Shown here piece after piece: positions 36,700-44,272 of a stretch of 61,918 nucleotides of DNA; the stretch's first letter is position 1, and each line of letters starts with the position of its first letter. Where the stretch lies: assembly GCA_947574135.1 (NCBI GenBank), contig CANPIM010000010.1, forward strand, positions 1 to 61,918, given 5' to 3'. Under the pieces are notes generated by a model, which did no database searches, had not been told where the DNA came from, and worked only from the letters and a program-made list of their open reading frames with translations. Both the position numbers and the translations under genes were made by a program. This DNA is from an uncultured Lachnospiraceae bacterium. Lineage in GTDB: Bacteria; Bacillota; Clostridia; Lachnospirales; Lachnospiraceae.

Positions 36700-38811
36700 A
36701 TGATACAAAAAGAGAAATTGAACCGGTTTTACGTTTCTCAGTATCAGGAAAGTGCGAAAAAAAAGAAGAAGAAACCCGAGGGGAGGGGAAGCTATCAAAA
36801 CCGGATACTCCCTCTCCTGGAGGAATTAAAGGCCAGCCGCACCGGGAAGCTTAACCAGGCGCGGCTGGAGGATTATCACAGACGCATTCGGAATATTGCC
36901 TATTTTGCCTTCCGGGAGGAAAACAAGTTAGCCATTATGCAGCTGCGGGATCAGGTGATTCCTCAGCTGGTGCGCCTGGATCTCATGCTTTTTCGAGAGG
37001 ATGAGAGGGAGCTTCTCACAGCAAAATTCCTGGATTTTCTGAGAAGGGAAATGCCTCTGGAGATCTGTACCCGGACCCTAAAGAGTCTGTGCAGGCAGTA
37101 TTCGGAGGTGGGCATTAAGGGAGAGATTATGGATCTGGTCCCCACCCGGCCAGAGCTTGAGTTTCAGGAGGCGCTTCAGATGAAGCGTCATTTTGTGCTT
37201 CATATCGGTCCCACCAACTGCGGAAAAACCTTCCATGCCCTGGAGCGTTTGCGAGAGGCAAGGCAGGGCGTGTATTTGGGGCCCTTACGTCTGTTAGCCC
37301 TGGAGGTCTATGAGCGCATGAAGGAGCAGGGGATATCCTGTACCATGCTCACCGGGGAGGAGTGTATTCTGGAGGAGAACAGCACCATAGTATCCTCCAC
37401 CATTGAAATGCTGGATCTGGAGGCCGGCTATGATGTGGCGGTGATTGACGAGGCCCAGATGATTGTAGACGAGGATCGGGGACATTCCTGGACCCGGGCG
37501 ATCCTGGGGGTTCGGGCCGAAGAGATTCATGTGTGCATGAGCCCGGCGGCGGAGCCGGTGATTCTGCATCTCATGGAGCTCTGCGGCGGGGATTTTGAAA
37601 TCCACCGGTACCAGCGGAAAACCCGTCTGGTGTGCGAGAAGGAGGCCTTTTCCTTCCCCGAGGATGTGCAGGAGGGAGATGCCCTGATTGTGTTTACCAA
37701 GCGGGCAGTATTGGACCTGGCAGGCCGCCTGGAGCGGGAGGGGATTCGGGCCAGTGTGGTCTATGGAAACCTGCCTCCGGAGATTCGGCGCCGGCAGATC
37801 CATCTCTTTGCAGAGAAAAAGACCAAGGTGGTGGTGTCCACGGATGCCATCGGCATGGGGCTCAACCTTCCTGTGAGACGAATTGTGTTTGTGCAGACAG
37901 ATAAGTTTGACGGAAAGACCAGGCGCCCTCTGACCATTCCGGAGATCCGGCAGATTGCCGGCCGGGCCGGCCGGTATGGCATGTATGACACCGGGTATGT
38001 GAATGCCATGGGGGAGGAGGGACTTTCCTATATTCGCTCCCTGTTTTATGCGGAGGAGGAGCCGGTGGATCGGGTGCGTCTGGGATTCCCTTCCGTGCTC
38101 CTGGATATGGATGAGCCTCTGGATGTGATTCTGAAAATCTGGAAGTCTGTGGAGCCCTCGGAGCCCTTTGAGAAGATCAGCATTGAGGAGGTTCTGTTTC
38201 TCTATGAGAGGGCCTACCGCAGCCGCAAGGACATTGACGGCTTTGAGGACAAGCATACCCTGTATCGCATGCTGACCTGTTCCATTGACGTAAAGAATAA
38301 GGATATTGTGGCTCTTTGGCTGTATTACTGTGAGACCTATACGGCGGATGTATCTCTCACCTTTCCCGCTCTTGGCATGTGCAGCGATCAGGGGCTTATG
38401 CGGTATGAAACCTATTATAAGATGCTGGATCTTTACCACCAGTTTTCCGTGCGTCTGGGAAAGGATATGGATACAGACAGGCTGGAACGAGAGCGGGAGC
38501 GGACCGAGGATACCATTATGCGGTTCCTGGTAAAAAATAAGCGGGATTATATTCAGACCTGTAAATACTGCGGTCGGGCCCTGCCTCTGGGATATCCCTT
38601 CCGGGTCTGCGACGCCTGCTTTGACAAGCCGGAGAGTGGGTCGTCCAGAAGAGACAGGCCGGAGCCGCGTACAGAGCAAGACAAGCCGGAGAAGGACCCC
38701 TCCGGAAGAGGCAAAAAGAATTTCCGGCAGGGGAAAAGGAGGAGAAAAAAGACCGGCGAAAATCAGGGGATCTCCCTAAGGGAGAAGGCCTCCTCAAACC
38801 CTTCCGTATAA
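36700..38811 (+). CDS. Suv3-like DEAD/DExH-box RNA helicase
   Basis: The 703-residue protein has a helicase core most like mitochondrial Suv3: LHIGPTNCGKTFHALERLRE (Walker A about 170-177), VIDEAQMI (motif II), STDAIGMGLNLPVRRIVF and QIAGRAGRYG (motif VI). A C-terminal zinc-ribbon-like segment is CKYCGRALPLGYPFRVCDAC, followed by a basic, disordered tail. Suv3 unwinds RNA for exonuclease decay, so a role in RNA turnover is likely. It starts four bases after the NhaC gene. The site GGAGAGGAG lies about 17 bases ahead of ATG 36700, so the start is uncertain. Its last 49 bases overlap the convergent apbE. Confidence 0.85.
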   Translation: MIQKEKLNRFYVSQYQESAKKKKKKPEGRGSYQNRILPLLEELKASRTGKLNQARLEDYHRRIRNIAYFAFREENKLAIMQLRDQVIPQLVRLDLMLFREDERELLTAKFLDFLRREMPLEICTRTLKSLCRQYSEVGIKGEIMDLVPTRPELEFQEALQMKRHFVLHIGPTNCGKTFHALERLREARQGVYLGPLRLLALEVYERMKEQGISCTMLTGEECILEENSTIVSSTIEMLDLEAGYDVAVIDEAQMIVDEDRGHSWTRAILGVRAEEIHVCMSPAAEPVILHLMELCGGDFEIHRYQRKTRLVCEKEAFSFPEDVQEGDALIVFTKRAVLDLAGRLEREGIRASVVYGNLPPEIRRRQIHLFAEKKTKVVVSTDAIGMGLNLPVRRIVFVQTDKFDGKTRRPLTIPEIRQIAGRAGRYGMYDTGYVNAMGEEGLSYIRSLFYAEEEPVDRVRLGFPSVLLDMDEPLDVILKIWKSVEPSEPFEKISIEEVLFLYERAYRSRKDIDGFEDKHTLYRMLTCSIDVKNKDIVALWLYYCETYTADVSLTFPALGMCSDQGLMRYETYYKMLDLYHQFSVRLGKDMDTDRLERERERTEDTIMRFLVKNKRDYIQTCKYCGRALPLGYPFRVCDACFDKPESGSSRRDRPEPRTEQDKPEKDPSGRGKKNFRQGKRRRKKTGENQGISLREKASSNPSV

Positions 38812-39836
38812 TAAATTTCAGAATCCTCTGTGATAAAGATTCCGTGGACGTTTGCAAGGCTATTTAAAAGCGCCAGACCTTCCTCAAGCCCCAGGGCAAA
38901 GCAGGTGGTGCTTAGGCCGTCGCCGTCCACGGATTTTTCGCATACAATGGTCACGGACACCAGCCGGTTTTCATAGGGATAGCCGGTTTTGGGGTTTAGG
39001 AGATGGTGATAGAAGTGTCCGTCTGCCTCAAAGCAGCGCTCATAGATGCCGGAGGAGACCACGGACAGATCCCGGATATCCAGGTAGCCTATGATTTCGT
39101 TTCGGTCAGCAAAGGGGCGCTGGATGCCGATGAGAAAGGGAGAGCCTCCAGGCTTTTCCCCCACACACAAAATATTACCCCCCAGATCGATTAAGGCGCT
39201 CCTTACCCCCTTAGACAAGAGATATTCCTTTATGCGGTCTGCAATATAGCCCTTGGCAAGGGCGCCCGGATCCAGTCCCATGCCAGGCTGGGAGAAGGTA
39301 ATGCAGGGGGCGGAGGAAGGATTGTCAGGGGATGGGGCCGAAAGAGAAACCTGCCGGTAGTCCACCAGAGGCAGAGCAGCCTCCAAAGCCTCTTTTTTGG
39401 GCACCCGGGGATTTTCGGCTGTGAAATCCCACAGGGAGGACAGGGGGGCAATGGTCACATCAAAGGCGCCCTCTGACAGCTCACTGTAGTGAAGGCCGAT
39501 TTCGATAAGAGAGGCCAGCTCCTGGGAGAGGGGCAACGGTTGCCCTGCATTTTCCGGTATAGAGGCCTGGGCATTGAGCCGGGCCAGCTGGGAGTCCTCC
39601 CTGGTACGGCTGAAAATGGCCTCATAGGTCTCACAGAGAGCCATGCATTCGTCCAGAAGCGTGGTGTCCTGGGAATCGTAAATGGTGATGGTGACCACGG
39701 TATTCAAATGAAAAGAGGTCCTGGTTATAGGCTGAGGCTGCCTAAGCCGGCAGCCGCTAAAAGACAGGAGAGGCAGGCAGAGAAGAAATAGAAGGCATAT
39801 GCTTATTGCTTTAGACCGTCCTCTCATTAGATCCAT
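38763..39836 (-). CDS. apbE: FAD:protein FMN transferase (ApbE lipoprotein)
   Basis: The 357-residue protein begins with a signal peptide with lipobox LLSFSGC, so it is an exported lipoprotein. ApbE domain motifs are FHLNTVVTITIYDSQD, GLDPGALAKGYIADR, ALIDLGGNILCVG and DGDGLSTTCFALGLEEGL. ApbE attaches FMN to threonine in Na+-pumping NADH dehydrogenase, RNF or other flavoproteins. No RNF genes are in the window. It overlaps the upstream dehydrogenase gene by ten bases, so the two are coupled, and its 3' end overlaps the helicase on the other strand by 49 bases. Confidence 0.92.
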   Translation of the reverse strand: MDLMRGRSKAISICLLFLLCLPLLSFSGCRLRQPQPITRTSFHLNTVVTITIYDSQDTTLLDECMALCETYEAIFSRTREDSQLARLNAQASIPENAGQPLPLSQELASLIEIGLHYSELSEGAFDVTIAPLSSLWDFTAENPRVPKKEALEAALPLVDYRQVSLSAPSPDNPSSAPCITFSQPGMGLDPGALAKGYIADRIKEYLLSKGVRSALIDLGGNILCVGEKPGGSPFLIGIQRPFADRNEIIGYLDIRDLSVVSSGIYERCFEADGHFYHHLLNPKTGYPYENRLVSVTIVCEKSVDGDGLSTTCFALGLEEGLALLNSLANVHGIFITEDSEIYYTEGFEEAFSLREIP

Positions 39837-40561
39837 CCTCCGTCCAGGCGGATAATCTGCCCGGTGAGATAGGCCGGCGACTGCCCAATCCTCCAGATAA
39901 GCTCTGCCACCTCCTGTGGCCTTCCCAGGCGGCCGGCGGGGATTTCTTCTTCCAGGGCCTGCTTGTCCGTCTGGGAGAGACAGGCATTCATATCCGTGTC
40001 AATGGCACCGCAGGCAATGGCGTTGACAGCAATGCCGCTGGGAGCCAGCTCCTTGGCCAGTGCCTGAGTGAGGGCATGGATCCCTCCCTTGGTGGCCGAA
40101 TAGGCTACCTCACAGGAGGCACCCACACAGCCCCACACTGAGGAGATATTGATGATCCGCCCGGACTTTTCCCGCAGCATAGAAGGGAGAACCTGATGGC
40201 AGCAGTTAAAAACCGAGGTGAGATTGGTCTGCAATAGCAGCTGCCAGTCCGCAGGCGTCAAATCGGTAAACAGCCCTATGCGGGAGATGCCGGCGTTGTT
40301 GACCAGCATATCCACGTGGCCGAAGGTTTTCAGAATGTCCTCCATACATTGGGACACCTGCTCATAGCTTCCCATATCCCCCACAAAGGTTTGGCAGGTA
40401 ATATGCCAGGTATCCTCCAGCTCTTTTTTCAGCGCCATAAGCTTGTCCTGAGAGTGTATACAGGTCAGCGCCAGATTCCACCCCTGAGAGGCGAAAAGCC
40501 GGGCAGTCGCTGCGCCGATTCCCCGGGAGGCGCCGGTGATCCAGATACAGTTTGCTCGCAT
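39827..40561 (-). CDS. Short-chain dehydrogenase/reductase (FabG-like)
   Basis: The 244-residue protein has the cofactor motif TGASRGIG at 9-16, NNAG at 88-91, the catalytic serine near 140 (NISSVWG) and Y154/K158 (YSATK), and the C-terminal LTGQIIRLDGGWI, all as in 3-oxoacyl-ACP reductases. FabG activity, or reduction of another ketone, is possible; no other fatty-acid gene is adjacent. The ATG at 40561 has a GGAG nearby. A start at 40573 would only add four residues. Confidence 0.9.
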   Translation of the reverse strand: MRANCIWITGASRGIGAATARLFASQGWNLALTCIHSQDKLMALKKELEDTWHITCQTFVGDMGSYEQVSQCMEDILKTFGHVDMLVNNAGISRIGLFTDLTPADWQLLLQTNLTSVFNCCHQVLPSMLREKSGRIINISSVWGCVGASCEVAYSATKGGIHALTQALAKELAPSGIAVNAIACGAIDTDMNACLSQTDKQALEEEIPAGRLGRPQEVAELIWRIGQSPAYLTGQIIRLDGGWI

Positions 40562-40640
40562 GGGTAACTCCATTCCGCCGCCGGCTTCCCCGGCGGCATG
40601 TATTGTTAGAAATTATCTCACGGTCCTCCCCAAATGTCAA

Positions 40641-40770
40641 GAAATCCAAAGAAAGGCCCCACCAGGAATCCGAAGAAATTCGAAGAAAGGCCTCACCAGG
40701 AATCCGAAGAAATTCGATGAAAGGCCCCACCAGGAATCCGAAGAAATTCAAAAAAAGGCCCCACCAGGAA
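40641..40770. repeat. 34-bp tandem repeat, about four copies
   Basis: The core AAAGGCCCCACCAGGAATCC recurs at 40652, 40686, 40720 and 40754, a period of 34 bases; the first and last units are incomplete or more diverged. Between the units only single-base differences occur. The period is not a multiple of three and the array lies in the gap between divergent genes, so it is non-coding. It resembles a minisatellite rather than a CRISPR array. Confidence 0.85.
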
Positions 40771-40839
40771 GCAGGGGCAAAAATACAGTGTCTGCATACT
40801 ATGGTAGAGAATATATAGTACCAGAGGAGATTGTTTGAT

Positions 40840-41760
40840 ATGGCGTATAAGATTGTCTTAGATGCAGGACATGGGGGTGCAAATCCGGGAGCCTTATACC
40901 AGGGAAGAAGGGAGAGCGACGATGCGCTGAAGCTTACCATGGCGGTGGGCCGGATTTTGGAGGAAAACGGTTATGATGTGGTGTTTACCAGAACCACAGA
41001 CACCACCCAGTCTGTGGGACAGAAGGCAGCCATTGCCAATGAAGAGCAGGCGGATCTGTTTATTTCCTTTCACCGGAATGCAGGGGAATATCCGGGACAG
41101 TATTCGGGAGTGCAGACGCTTTTGTATGATGACACCGGCATGAAGCGGGAGATGGGAGATCGGATCAATGAAAACCTGGCAAAGCTTGGCTTTCGCAATG
41201 CGGGGATCAGCATCCGGCCCAACCTGGTGGTGCTGAACAGCACGGAAATGCCGGCCCTTCTTTTGGAGGTGGGCTTTATTGACAGTGAAAAGGATAATGC
41301 TCTGCTGGATTCCCGTTTTCAGGCGGTGGCTCAGGCCATTGCGGACGGAATCATGGACACTCTGGAGCAGGCCAACCAGATGACCGGGAGTGATGTAGCC
41401 ATGGCAGGGCCCCAGCAGCCGGGGATGGGGCAGGAGGAAATGCCGCCCTTTACCAGGCCCACACCGCCGCCTCCCGGAATATGGACGGGACCGGACACGG
41501 TGCGGCCCATGCCGGTGCTGCCGGATGACAGCGAGGAGGATGAAAAAATCTATTACCGGGTACAGGCAGGCGCTTTTTCCAACAGGGAGAATGCGGAGCG
41601 TCTGCTGCAGCAGCTTTTGGACGACGGGCTGCCGGCCTTTTTACTCTATACGGACGGTCTCTTTAAGGTACAGGTGGGAGCCTTTTCCAAGCTTACCAAT
41701 GCCATCAATATGGAACGCCAGGTGCGGGAGCTGGGCTACAATACGTATATTACCACCTAG
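40840..41760 (+). CDS. N-acetylmuramoyl-L-alanine amidase with SPOR domain
   Basis: The 306-residue protein has an Amidase_3 domain (about 1-180) with metal-binding sites VLDAGHGGANPG, SFHRNAG and LLEVGFID, a proline-rich linker (about 185-225) and a C-terminal SPOR domain with two repeats, YRVQAGAFSNRENAERLLQQ and FKVQVGAFSKLTNAINMERQ. It should cut the amide bond of peptidoglycan stem peptides, and the SPOR domain should bind denuded septal glycan. It has no visible signal peptide, which is odd for a wall hydrolase; a role in the mother cell or lysis-dependent release is possible. ATG 40840 follows GAGGAG at ten bases; TTG 40831 is too close. Confidence 0.88.
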   Translation: MAYKIVLDAGHGGANPGALYQGRRESDDALKLTMAVGRILEENGYDVVFTRTTDTTQSVGQKAAIANEEQADLFISFHRNAGEYPGQYSGVQTLLYDDTGMKREMGDRINENLAKLGFRNAGISIRPNLVVLNSTEMPALLLEVGFIDSEKDNALLDSRFQAVAQAIADGIMDTLEQANQMTGSDVAMAGPQQPGMGQEEMPPFTRPTPPPPGIWTGPDTVRPMPVLPDDSEEDEKIYYRVQAGAFSNRENAERLLQQLLDDGLPAFLLYTDGLFKVQVGAFSKLTNAINMERQVRELGYNTYITT

Positions 41761-41766
41761 GAGAAA

Positions 41767-41810
41767 GAGCCGGGGGAGAGACGCAGTCTTTCTTCCCGGC
41801 CTCTTTTCGG
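41767..41810 (+). terminator. Terminator after the amidase gene
   Basis: GAGCCGGG pairs with CCCGGCCTC (one bulge) and a T-run follows. Confidence 0.7.
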
Positions 41811-41821
41811 GGGATTTTGGC

Positions 41822-41850
41822 TTGCAAAGCCTGTCTGAATGTGATACCTT
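41822..41850 (+). promoter_or_regulatory. Promoter of the metallo-beta-lactamase-fold gene
   Basis: TTGCAA (41822-41827) and TACCTT (41845-41850) are 17 bases apart, about 40 bases before the next ATG. Confidence 0.5.
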
Positions 41851-41892
41851 AAGATAAGAAAAGACAGGGAGGAAGGGAAACAGACAAGCATT

Positions 41893-42696
41893 ATGGAGAG
41901 ACTGATTATTTTGGGCACAGGAAATGCCAATGCGACCAAATGCTACAATACCTGCTTTGCCATGGAAACGGAAGGAGAGTATTTTCTGGTGGATGCAGGG
42001 GGCGGAAATGGTATTCTGGCCCAGCTGGAGCGGGCCGGAATACCCATGGAGGCTATTCACCATATTTTTCTCAGCCATGAGCACACGGACCACCTGCTGG
42101 GAATGGTCTGGATGTTTCGCATGATTGGGGCACGGATGAAGCAGGGCTCCTATAAGGGGGATCTGCATTTTTATTGCCACAGGGATTTGGTGGAGTCGTT
42201 TCTCACCATCGTCCGGCTGACGGTCCAGGGGAAATTTGTAAAGCTTATCGGAGAGCGGATTCACATTCATCCTCTGGAGGATGGAGACGAACAGCAGTTC
42301 TTAGGCTATACCCTCCGGTTTTTTGACATTCGTTCCACCAAGGCCAAGCAGTATGGCTTTACCATGAGGCTGAAAAACGGAAAGGTTTTCACCTTTGTGG
42401 GGGACGAGCCCTACCGGGAGCACGAATACCCCTACGCCGCCCAGGCTGACTGGCTCCTCCATGAGGCCTTTTGTCTCTATGAGGAGAGGGACCGGTTTAA
42501 GCCCTACGAAAAGCATCACACCACCGTCCGGGACGCCTGCCAGATGGCCCAGGAGCTCCAGGTAAAGAACCTGATTCTTTATCACACGGAGGATAAAAAC
42601 CTGCCCCGCCGCAAGGAACTCTATACCCTGGAGGGAAAGGAGTGGTATACCGGTAATCTGTACATACCTGAGGACCTGGAAGTATTTACACTATAA
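41893..42696 (+). CDS. Metallo-beta-lactamase-fold hydrolase (RNase Z-like)
   Basis: The 267-residue protein has the metal motif HEHTDHLLG (HxHxDH) and a later FVGDEPYREHEYPY, in the style of tRNase Z, arylsulfatase or PqsE-like hydrolases. The first segment, LIILGTGNANATKCYNTCF, matches RNase Z-like enzymes, but the flexible arm of classical RNase Z is not obvious. Substrate unknown. It is expressed from its own promoter and lies between a wall amidase and an alcohol dehydrogenase. A weak GGAAGGG site lies upstream. Confidence 0.85.
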   Translation: MERLIILGTGNANATKCYNTCFAMETEGEYFLVDAGGGNGILAQLERAGIPMEAIHHIFLSHEHTDHLLGMVWMFRMIGARMKQGSYKGDLHFYCHRDLVESFLTIVRLTVQGKFVKLIGERIHIHPLEDGDEQQFLGYTLRFFDIRSTKAKQYGFTMRLKNGKVFTFVGDEPYREHEYPYAAQADWLLHEAFCLYEERDRFKPYEKHHTTVRDACQMAQELQVKNLILYHTEDKNLPRRKELYTLEGKEWYTGNLYIPEDLEVFTL

Positions 42697-42779
42697 AAAG
42701 TGCGTAACTCAAAGTAGTCCGACTAAGAGATGGCAAGCATATCCCCCCAAGATATAGCTTGGACAAACTTAGCCGGCCG

Positions 42780-42870
42780 GTAACGTCACAAAGGCGCACG
42801 AGAGGAACTTTTATGGGCGCATTTTCCCATGAAAGTTCCTCTCACAGAGTGTGTGCCTTTGTGACGTTAC
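42780..42870. repeat. 91-bp imperfect palindrome
   Basis: The outer arms 42780-42799 and 42851-42870 match at 19 of 20 positions. Inside them, GAGAGGAACTTT (42800-42811) is complementary to AAAGTTCCTCTC (42832-42843), with a third ATGGG/CCCAT pair in the centre. It lies in the 217-base gap before the alcohol dehydrogenase gene, and no T-run follows. It resembles a folded mobile or REP-like repeat. Confidence 0.8.
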
Positions 42871-42902
42871 CCTTCAGTGCCGTCGCGCAGCGACTATGAA
42901 TA
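42864..42902 (+). repeat. 39-nt dispersed motif, copy B
   Basis: It matches 26794-26832 at 33 of 39 positions and overlaps the end of the palindrome. It ends directly before the ribosome-binding site of the alcohol dehydrogenase gene. Confidence 0.6.
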
Positions 42903-42913
42903 GGAGGATTATT

Positions 42914-44092
42914 ATGCAGCAGTTTCAGTATTTTACACCCACAAAGGTAGTTTTCGGCAAGGACACGGAGAGCCAGGTAGGCAAGCTTGTCCGGGAACAG
43001 AATGCAAAGAAGGTCTTGATTCACTACGGCGGCGGCAGCGCCAAGCGCTCCGGCCTGCTGGACCGGGTGGAGGCTTCTCTTAAGGCAGAGGGGATCGCTT
43101 ATGTCACTCTGGGAGGGGCTGTGCCAAATCCCCGGTTGTCCAAGGTCTATGAGGGAATCGAGCTTGGAAAAAAGGAGGGCGTGGACTTTATTCTGGCTGT
43201 GGGGGGCGGCAGCGCCATTGACTCGGCCAAGGGAATCGGCTATGGCCTTTGCTATGAGGGAGATGTGTGGGATTTTTATCTGAAGAAATGCCTGCCAAAG
43301 GCCTGCGTGCCTCTGGGGGTGGTGCTGACCATGGCGGCTACGGGCAGCGAGATGAGCGATTCCTCTGTGATTACCAATGAGGAGGGGTGGCTGAAGCGCA
43401 GTACCAAGAGCGATCTGGGGCGGCCAAAATTTGCCATTTTGAATCCGGAGCTGACCTACACCCTGCCGGAATACCAGACCATGTGCGGCTGTGTGGATAT
43501 TATGATGCATACCATGGAGCGCTATTTTTCCCATGAGAAGGATACGGAGCTTGTGGATGCCATTGCCGAGGGTCTTTTGCGGACCATGATACATAATGCA
43601 AAAATATTGCTTACGGATCCCTGCAATTATGACGCCAGGTCTGAGGTGATGTGGGCGGGAAGCCTGTCTCACAACGGGCTTACAGGCTGCGGGCGCACGG
43701 GAGACTGGGCCTGCCATCAGCTGGAGCATGAGCTGGGCGGCATGTTCGACGTGGCCCACGGAGCGGGACTTGCAGCCGTGTGGGGCAGCTGGGCCCGGTA
43801 TGTATACAAGGAGGATGTGACCCGGTTTGCGCAGTTTGCAGAAAACGTAATGGGAATTGCACCCAATGCGGAAAAGCCGGAGGAGACGGCCCTGGCCGGC
43901 ATTGAGGCCCTGGAGGATTTCTTCCGTTGGATTCATATGCCTGTAAGCATCTCGGAGATGGGAGAGACCTTAAGCGAGGAGCAGATCGAGGAGCTGGCTT
44001 ATAAGTGCAGCTTTATGGACACCAGAACCATCGGCGGCTTCCGCAAGCTTGACAGAGAGGATATGGCGAAGATTTACCGGATGGCCAGATAA
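42914..44092 (+). CDS. Iron-containing alcohol dehydrogenase (BDH type)
   Basis: The 392-residue protein begins FQYFTPTKVVFGKDTES and has the NAD(P)-binding GGGSAIDSAKGIGYGLCYEG and the metal-binding histidines of the iron group III enzymes in DIMMHTMERYF and CHQLEHELGGMFDVAHGAG. It is most like the butanol dehydrogenase / YqhD branch, reducing aldehydes with NADPH or NADH. ATG 42914 follows AGGAGG at six bases; upstream codons lie in the palindrome and are rejected. Confidence 0.93.
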   Translation: MQQFQYFTPTKVVFGKDTESQVGKLVREQNAKKVLIHYGGGSAKRSGLLDRVEASLKAEGIAYVTLGGAVPNPRLSKVYEGIELGKKEGVDFILAVGGGSAIDSAKGIGYGLCYEGDVWDFYLKKCLPKACVPLGVVLTMAATGSEMSDSSVITNEEGWLKRSTKSDLGRPKFAILNPELTYTLPEYQTMCGCVDIMMHTMERYFSHEKDTELVDAIAEGLLRTMIHNAKILLTDPCNYDARSEVMWAGSLSHNGLTGCGRTGDWACHQLEHELGGMFDVAHGAGLAAVWGSWARYVYKEDVTRFAQFAENVMGIAPNAEKPEETALAGIEALEDFFRWIHMPVSISEMGETLSEEQIEELAYKCSFMDTRTIGGFRKLDREDMAKIYRMAR

Positions 44093-44151
44093 GAAACAGA
44101 CGGGCGGAAAATAGGCGTGTAAATAAGGGGCAAGGGAGCTTAAAAAAGATC

Positions 44152-44220
44152 TTGCATTTATACCCCTTCTGTGATACTGTATATGGTGTAGCGGCGAGAG
44201 GGAGATACAATATCTAGTGT
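44152..44220 (+). promoter_or_regulatory. nrdD promoter with two NrdR boxes
   Basis: TTGCAT (44152-44157) and TACTGT (44175-44180) form a promoter with 17-base spacing. Two 16-base NrdR-like boxes occur: ATACTGTATATGGTGT (44174-44189, overlapping the -10) and ATACAATATCTAGTGT (44205-44220). They start 31 bases apart, three helical turns, which is the spacing known for NrdR pairs. NrdR represses ribonucleotide reductase genes when dATP is high. Confidence 0.85.
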
Positions 44221-44269
44221 ATCTGAAAATAGCCGGTATAGAGATGTACAAGTATTACAGAAGGGGTAT
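44160..44269. repeat. Long-range inverted repeat around the NrdR boxes
   Basis: The 18-base stretch 44160-44177 and the stretch 44252-44269 are inverted copies with one mismatch. The first lies in the promoter, the second contains the GAAGGGG ribosome-binding site of nrdD. Only the second would be in the mRNA, so the repeat probably acts at DNA level or is a trace of a duplication. Confidence 0.6.
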
Positions 44270-44272
44270 CTT

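Noticed and set aside
37294..38679. Long open frame of 461 codons opposite the Suv3-like helicase
   Set aside because: Antisense shadow with low-complexity composition and no recognisable domain.
40641..40770. 34-bp repeats as a CRISPR array
   Set aside because: The full period is repeated with no variable spacers, and no cas genes are near. It is a simple tandem repeat.
42780..42870. Palindrome as a simple terminator of the metallo-hydrolase gene
   Set aside because: No T-run follows in either direction, and the arms are much longer than in the other terminators of this window.
42842..43936. Open frame of 364 codons opposite the alcohol dehydrogenase
   Set aside because: Antisense shadow; the plus-strand gene has all family motifs.
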